Origin: a bacterium
GTDB taxonomy: Bacteria; UBA9089; JAHJRX01
Reading direction: 5' to 3'
DNA: 9,531 nt
NCBI GenBank assembly: GCA_030017825.1
Contig: JASEGW010000054.1
Coordinates: 1 to 9,531 of the forward strand
Shown here piece after piece: positions 6,228 to 9,531 of the stretch. Below the pieces are notes generated by a model. It made no database searches and was not told where the DNA came from. It saw only the letters and a program-made list of their open reading frames with translations. Made by a program: the position numbers and the translations under genes. Position 1 is the first letter of the stretch; each line of letters opens with the position of its first letter.

Positions 6228-6878
6228 ATGAAAAAAGCAGTATTAGTTGCAGTAATTTCAATAGTGATTTTTTCTTTTTCATTCTCTACTGGTTTCGGCA
6301 AGGATGAAAAAGACAAAAATCCTTTAGCTGCTAATCCTGATATCATTGACTATTTTCCTTTAAAAGTAGGAAATAGTTGGACAATGGAGGATAAGATAAA
6401 TAATGGATTTGAAATTAGTACTGTAGTAAAAGAAAATGTGGAGTTTGAAGGGATAAAAAACTGTTTTGAGGTTAAGGTTGAAGGAAAAGATATAGATGGA
6501 AATACTACATATTCTATCTATGATTATCAAAAAAAAGATAAAGATTATAGTGTTAGCCTTATGGGAAGTAAATACAAAGACGATGAAGAATGGGTAAATG
6601 AAAAAGCAAATTATTGTATTCTAAAATACCCCATAGAAATTGGTAAAGAATGGATAGCTGAAGAAGATGAAGGGGATATTAGTAAAAGTAAGATAGTAGC
6701 TACTAATGAGAAAGTAATTGCTCCAGCTGGTGTTTTTAAGAATTGCCTTAAAATAGAATTAAGAAATAATGGAGTATTTAATGGTTTTGAATGGTATGCT
6801 CCTAATGTGGGAGTTGTAAAAATAACAGATGAAGATGGCACAACTATATTGGAATTAAAAGAATACCAGATAAAATAA
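6228..6878 (+). CDS. predicted secreted protein of unknown function
   Basis: I do not recognise a named family. The 216-aa protein starts MKKAVLVAVISIVIFSFSF, with two lysines and a hydrophobic stretch to about residue 20. This fits a Sec signal peptide with cleavage near STGFG/KDE. There is no lipobox cysteine. The mature part is acidic and probably beta-rich, with YFPLKVGNSW (42-51), a later echo YPIEIGKEW, then APAGVFKNCLKIE and WYAPNVGVVK. These phrases recur in many exported hypothetical proteins of environmental bacteria. The ATG at 6228 is chosen over one at 6192 because AAGGAGG (6216-6222) lies 5 nt before it and the signal peptide then begins cleanly. It stands alone, after the por terminator, and converges on priA. 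A cell-surface or periplasmic role is inferred from the signal peptide only. Confidence 0.85.
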   Translation: MKKAVLVAVISIVIFSFSFSTGFGKDEKDKNPLAANPDIIDYFPLKVGNSWTMEDKINNGFEISTVVKENVEFEGIKNCFEVKVEGKDIDGNTTYSIYDYQKKDKDYSVSLMGSKYKDDEEWVNEKANYCILKYPIEIGKEWIAEEDEGDISKSKIVATNEKVIAPAGVFKNCLKIELRNNGVFNGFEWYAPNVGVVKITDEDGTTILELKEYQIK

Positions 6879-6900
6879 GCATTTTTGCTTTAATATTAAT
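6877..6900 (+). terminator. weak terminator between the convergent genes
   Basis: AAGCA (6877-6881) and TGCTT (6886-6890) pair around a TTTT loop, overlapping the stop codon of the exported-protein gene and followed by an AT-rich tail. Read on the other strand, the same hairpin could stop priA transcripts. An additional 10-bp inverted repeat, TGCTTTAATA (6886-6895) with TATTAAAGCA (6923-6932), spans the gap and includes the priA stop. The short AT-rich stem makes this a tentative call. Confidence 0.4.
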
Positions 6901-6924
6901 TAACCTAAAATTGCAAGTCAAGTA

Positions 6925-9132
6925 TTAAAGCATAATTGCCGGGTCAATATCAATATCTAATTTTATAGAAGTAGGAATTTTGTATTTTTCTAAAGACATC
7001 TTGGTAGTTTTCTGAAGACAAGATATTTTCTTAGACTTTAGCATAATCTGGAAACGATAACGAGATTTAATTTTAGAAAGCATACAAGGAGAGGGTCCTA
7101 AAATTTTAACTTCTAATGAATTGCAATTAAACTTTAATAATTGACAGAATTTATTAGCTGCTTTTTCAACTTTGGCTTCTTCCTTGCCTTGTAGGATAAT
7201 ATTTACTAAATGAGAAAAAGGAGGATACCAGAGCGCTTCTCTATTTTTTATCTCTTGCTGATAAAATAAATTATAGTCTTGTTTTATAGCGCTTTGGATG
7301 CAAAACTGATCTGGATTAAAAGTTTGTATAAGTACCTCTCCTTTCAAATCTCCCCTTCCTGCCCTTCCAGCTACTTGGGTTAAGAGATTAAAAGTTCGCT
7401 CTGCTGCTCTATAATCAGGAAGGTTTAAGGAAGTATCTGCAGAGATTACTCCTACCAAAGTCACCTTTGGAATATCCAGACCTTTAGCAATCATTTGAGT
7501 TCCTATCAGGATATCAATAGCTCCTTTATTAAACTTATGTAGAATGTTTTCTAAAGCATCTTTCTTCTTAGTTACATCTACATCCAAACGAGCAATTCTT
7601 GCTTGAGGAAATAATCTATTTATTTCTTTCTCAATTTTTTGAGTTCCCACTCCAAAATATTTAATCTTTTTACTTTCACAATAAGGACAAAGAGAAGGGA
7701 TCTCTTTAATATTTCCACAATAATGGCATCTTAGGGTTTTTTCCTTTAAATGATAAGTTAAGGTAACATTACAATATTTACAGCTTAAAGCCTCGCCGCA
7801 ACCAGTGCATTGAATATAAGTAGAAAATCCCCGCCGATTTAAGAATAGAATTATCTGTTCCTTTCTTTGAAGCCTTTCTTTCATTGCTTCTTGCAATTTA
7901 AAACTAATTAAAGATTTACTTTTTTCTGGTATTTCTTCTCTTAGGTCTACCAATTCTACTTTGGGAAGACTTCTATTGTCAATACGACATGAAAGCTCTA
8001 ATAATTGATACTTCCCTTTTTGGGCATTATATATGGATTCAAAAGAAGGAGTAGCACTTCCTAATATCACCACACTGGAAGTAAATTTAGCTCGCATAAC
8101 AGCTACATCGCGAGCATTATAGCGAGGATTATTATTCTGTTTATAAGTATTTTCATGTTCTTCGTCCACAACAATAAGCCCTAAGTTAAAAAAAGGAGCA
8201 AATACTGCACTGCGGGCACCAATAGCAATGCTCACCTTGCCACTTTTAATCTTATTCCACTCTTCATTCCGTTTTTTTGAGGATAATCTGCTATGTAAAA
8301 TAGCCACCTCTTCTCCAAAACGGGATTTAAATCGCTCTACCATTTGGGGAGTTAAGGATATCTCTGGTGTTAAGACAATAGCTTGCTTTCCTTTTAAAAT
8401 AACCTTAGCAATAGCTTGCATATAAACTTCTGTCTTGCCGCTCCCGGTAATTCCTTGCAGAAGGAACACCTTAAATTCCTCGTTATCTATGTTTGAAATT
8501 ATACTATCAAAAGCAGCTTTTTGTTCCGGAGTTAAGGAAAGAGGTTTTGACCTTGGAAAGATTTTTTGTGAGCTTAAGGCTTTGTCTTCTCTGTGGTATT
8601 CAATCTTAATTATTTTATTTTTAGTTAAGGTTTTTAGGGGAGAGTTGCTCACTTCAGCTTGATAACAAAGCTCCTTTTCTCTGAGAGTATTGTTATTTAA
8701 TAAAGCATAAATAATTTTTTTTTGAGCTTGATTTAATTCTTTTAAAAGTTCCATAGCCTCATCTTCAGTAACAGATAAAGATATATACTTCTCTTGCTTG
8801 GGTTTACTTAAGATGGGAATGCAAGCTGCTAAAACCATTCCCCAAGAGGAAAAGTAATAGTCAGCAATCCACTTGGAAAGCTTAAGCATCTCTATTGTTA
8901 TTACTGGTTCTTTGCCTATAATGCTAATTATTTCTTTTATCTTAATACTTTTCTTGGGAATATTTTGATGAATATCAACTACATAACCTTGTCGTTTTCT
9001 ATTTACAAAAGATACTAAAACTCTTTTGCCAACAGCAATCTCGTTTTTTAACTCTTCTGGAACTAAGTAGGTAAAAGATTTATTAATCTTTAAATTTAAT
9101 ACTATTTCTACAAAAGTTTGCTTAGAACACAT
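6925..9132 (-). CDS. priA: Primosomal protein N', replication restart helicase PriA
   Basis: PriA recognises stalled or broken forks and D-loops, unwinds DNA 3'-to-5' and helps reload the replicative helicase. The 735-aa length is normal. The N-terminal 3'-end-binding domain (1-105) is followed by a winged-helix region. Superfamily 2 helicase motifs include Walker A GITGSGKT (227-234), VVDEEH (321-326, the DEEH box), GSATPS (358-363), GTQMIAKGLD (544-553) and QVAGRAGRG (586-594). Eight zinc-binding cysteines lie between the helicase lobes: C442, C445, C451, C454, C469, C472, C482 and C485. All expected elements are intact. The ATG has AGGA (complement of 9139-9142) 6 nt upstream. A weak minus-strand promoter may lie at 9162-9190 (TTGTAT, 17 nt, TAGTAT). 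It is convergent with the exported-protein gene, so it is not part of the por transcript. Confidence 0.97.
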   Translation of the reverse strand: MCSKQTFVEIVLNLKINKSFTYLVPEELKNEIAVGKRVLVSFVNRKRQGYVVDIHQNIPKKSIKIKEIISIIGKEPVITIEMLKLSKWIADYYFSSWGMVLAACIPILSKPKQEKYISLSVTEDEAMELLKELNQAQKKIIYALLNNNTLREKELCYQAEVSNSPLKTLTKNKIIKIEYHREDKALSSQKIFPRSKPLSLTPEQKAAFDSIISNIDNEEFKVFLLQGITGSGKTEVYMQAIAKVILKGKQAIVLTPEISLTPQMVERFKSRFGEEVAILHSRLSSKKRNEEWNKIKSGKVSIAIGARSAVFAPFFNLGLIVVDEEHENTYKQNNNPRYNARDVAVMRAKFTSSVVILGSATPSFESIYNAQKGKYQLLELSCRIDNRSLPKVELVDLREEIPEKSKSLISFKLQEAMKERLQRKEQIILFLNRRGFSTYIQCTGCGEALSCKYCNVTLTYHLKEKTLRCHYCGNIKEIPSLCPYCESKKIKYFGVGTQKIEKEINRLFPQARIARLDVDVTKKKDALENILHKFNKGAIDILIGTQMIAKGLDIPKVTLVGVISADTSLNLPDYRAAERTFNLLTQVAGRAGRGDLKGEVLIQTFNPDQFCIQSAIKQDYNLFYQQEIKNREALWYPPFSHLVNIILQGKEEAKVEKAANKFCQLLKFNCNSLEVKILGPSPCMLSKIKSRYRFQIMLKSKKISCLQKTTKMSLEKYKIPTSIKLDIDIDPAIML

Positions 9133-9196
9133 GAAAATTCCTATAAGTCAAATTTAGAAAAATACTAACACAGTTAAATGGCAAATACAATTGGTT

Positions 9197-9225
9197 TTGT
9201 TATATTAGCCTGAGTTTAGTATAAA
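9197..9225 (+). promoter_or_regulatory. possible + strand promoter in the non-coding tail
   Basis: TTGTTA (9197-9202) and TATAAA (9220-9225) are separated by exactly 17 nt, matching four and five consensus positions. It points toward the transposase remnant. As the remnant frame has a stop inside the -10 box, the site could be a relic promoter, an active orphan one, or chance in AT-rich DNA. Confidence 0.3.
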
Positions 9226-9449
9226 TTCCTCATTCTAAACTAGCAAAAAAGCTTAATGCTATACGACTATTAATGTTAAGATATAGCTGGCAGAAAGTAG
9301 CAGAGATTTCAGAAGCAAGCAGACAAACTATCCATAGCTGGGTTAGAAAGTAAAACCAAAATGGAAAGGAGGAACTAATAAACAAAAGTGGTGGTTCCAA
9401 ATCAAAAGCAACAGGTGAAATGAGAGCAGAGAATATTCACCAGATTTAA
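9225..9449 (+). pseudogene. remnant of an IS630-type transposase N-terminal DNA-binding domain
   Basis: Reading 9225-9449 in one frame gives about 42 codons, a TAA at 9351-9353, then a further 31 codons. The conceptual peptide contains KLAKKLNAIRLLML, then WQKVAEISEASRQTIHSWVR, a helix-turn-helix. After the stop it continues NQNGKEELINKSGGSKSKAT. This matches the general pattern of IS630 and related transposases, in which the helix-turn-helix is followed by W-x-x-x-Y, a short loop with G and a GL/L motif. The stop replaces the usually aromatic (Y) residue, so a TAC or TAT codon probably mutated to TAA. No start with a good Shine-Dalgarno is seen, and an ATG at 9273 gives only 26 aa. The catalytic DDE domain is absent: the match ends where the 39-bp repeat begins at 9413. 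The family assignment is pattern recognition and not tested by search. Confidence 0.55.
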
Positions 9450-9451
9450 AT
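9413..9451 (+). repeat. 39-bp direct repeat, copy 1
   Basis: This is identical over all 39 bases to 9487-9525. Inside it GGTGAA (9414-9419) is complementary to TTCACC (9436-9441) around a 16-nt loop, so each unit could fold weakly. It begins exactly where the transposase-like reading frame loses its resemblance to the family. Confidence 0.9.
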
Positions 9452-9486
9452 GTGGCAAATTTAGGGCAGGACAATCCTGTATTTAT

Positions 9487-9525
9487 AGGTGAAATGAGAG
9501 CAGAGAATATTCACCAGATTTAAAT
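9487..9525 (+). repeat. 39-bp direct repeat, copy 2
   Basis: This is the second identical unit, 74 bp after the first, with the same internal arms at 9488-9493 and 9510-9515. The 35 bp between the copies (9452-9486) includes a small hairpin CAGGA-CAA-TCCTG (9467-9479). The window ends 6 bp after this copy, so further copies may follow outside. Confidence 0.9.
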
Positions 9526-9531
9526 CCCATA

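Larger units (their letters stand above)
9133..9531. other. 399-bp region without an intact gene
   Basis: Left to right it holds the 5' leader of priA (minus strand), a possible outward promoter, the broken IS630-like transposase N-terminus, and two 39-bp repeats separated by 35 bp. No intact coding frame with a Shine-Dalgarno is seen. The content suggests a site where mobile DNA inserted and decayed next to the core genome. Confidence 0.7.

Noticed and set aside
6611..6841. Open frame of 76 codons on the minus strand opposite the exported-protein gene
   Set aside because: The sense gene has a signal peptide and a strong ribosome binding site; the antisense frame has neither and shows serine/leucine-rich shadow composition.
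9413..9525. CRISPR array
   Set aside because: There are only two units in view, no typical repeat end such as GAAAC on either strand, the internal stem has a 16-nt loop that is unlike CRISPR repeats, and no cas gene is present in the window.

Overview
The window is AT-rich bacterial DNA carrying a housekeeping block, a four-subunit pyruvate:ferredoxin oxidoreductase (POR) operon, one small exported protein of unknown function, and a convergent priA gene. The right-hand end is non-coding and holds transposase debris and a direct repeat. A large SRP RNA with an Alu domain just upstream of dnaX-ybaB-recR is the arrangement known from Bacillus, Clostridia and relatives. The POR gene order gamma-delta-alpha-beta is typical of anaerobes, including Thermotogae, Clostridia, several candidate phyla and archaea. 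I infer an obligately anaerobic, low-GC bacterium, either a Firmicute or a deep-branching candidate phylum such as Atribacterota or Aerophobota. The phylum cannot be fixed from this sequence alone.

Layout: (1) 75-386, a sigma70-type promoter with near-consensus boxes and a 17-nt spacer, followed by an SRP RNA of about 271 nt. (2) 476-3038, dnaX, ybaB and recR, tightly packed on the + strand, for clamp loading, a nucleoid/repair-associated protein and recombinational repair. (3) 3138-6120, porC-porD-porA-porB, with strong Shine-Dalgarno sites and overlapping or very short junctions, ending in a hairpin terminator. The complex joins pyruvate oxidation to acetyl-CoA and CO2 with reduction of ferredoxin. 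(4) 6228-6878, a predicted secreted protein. (5) 6925-9132, priA on the - strand, converging on (4). (6) 9133-9531, a non-coding tail with an IS630-type transposase N-terminal remnant that carries an in-frame stop, running straight into the first of two identical 39-bp repeats.

The observation most worth following is inside dnaX. An in-frame A-AAA-AAG slippery heptamer at 1771-1777 is followed 7 nt later by a stable hairpin capped by a CUUG tetraloop. The -1 frame gives GAA as the next codon and stops 17 codons later. This matches the logic of the E. coli tau/gamma programmed frameshift and predicts a gamma form of about 451 residues beside the 539-residue tau. I found no clearly new multi-gene system; the rest is mostly well-known core machinery.
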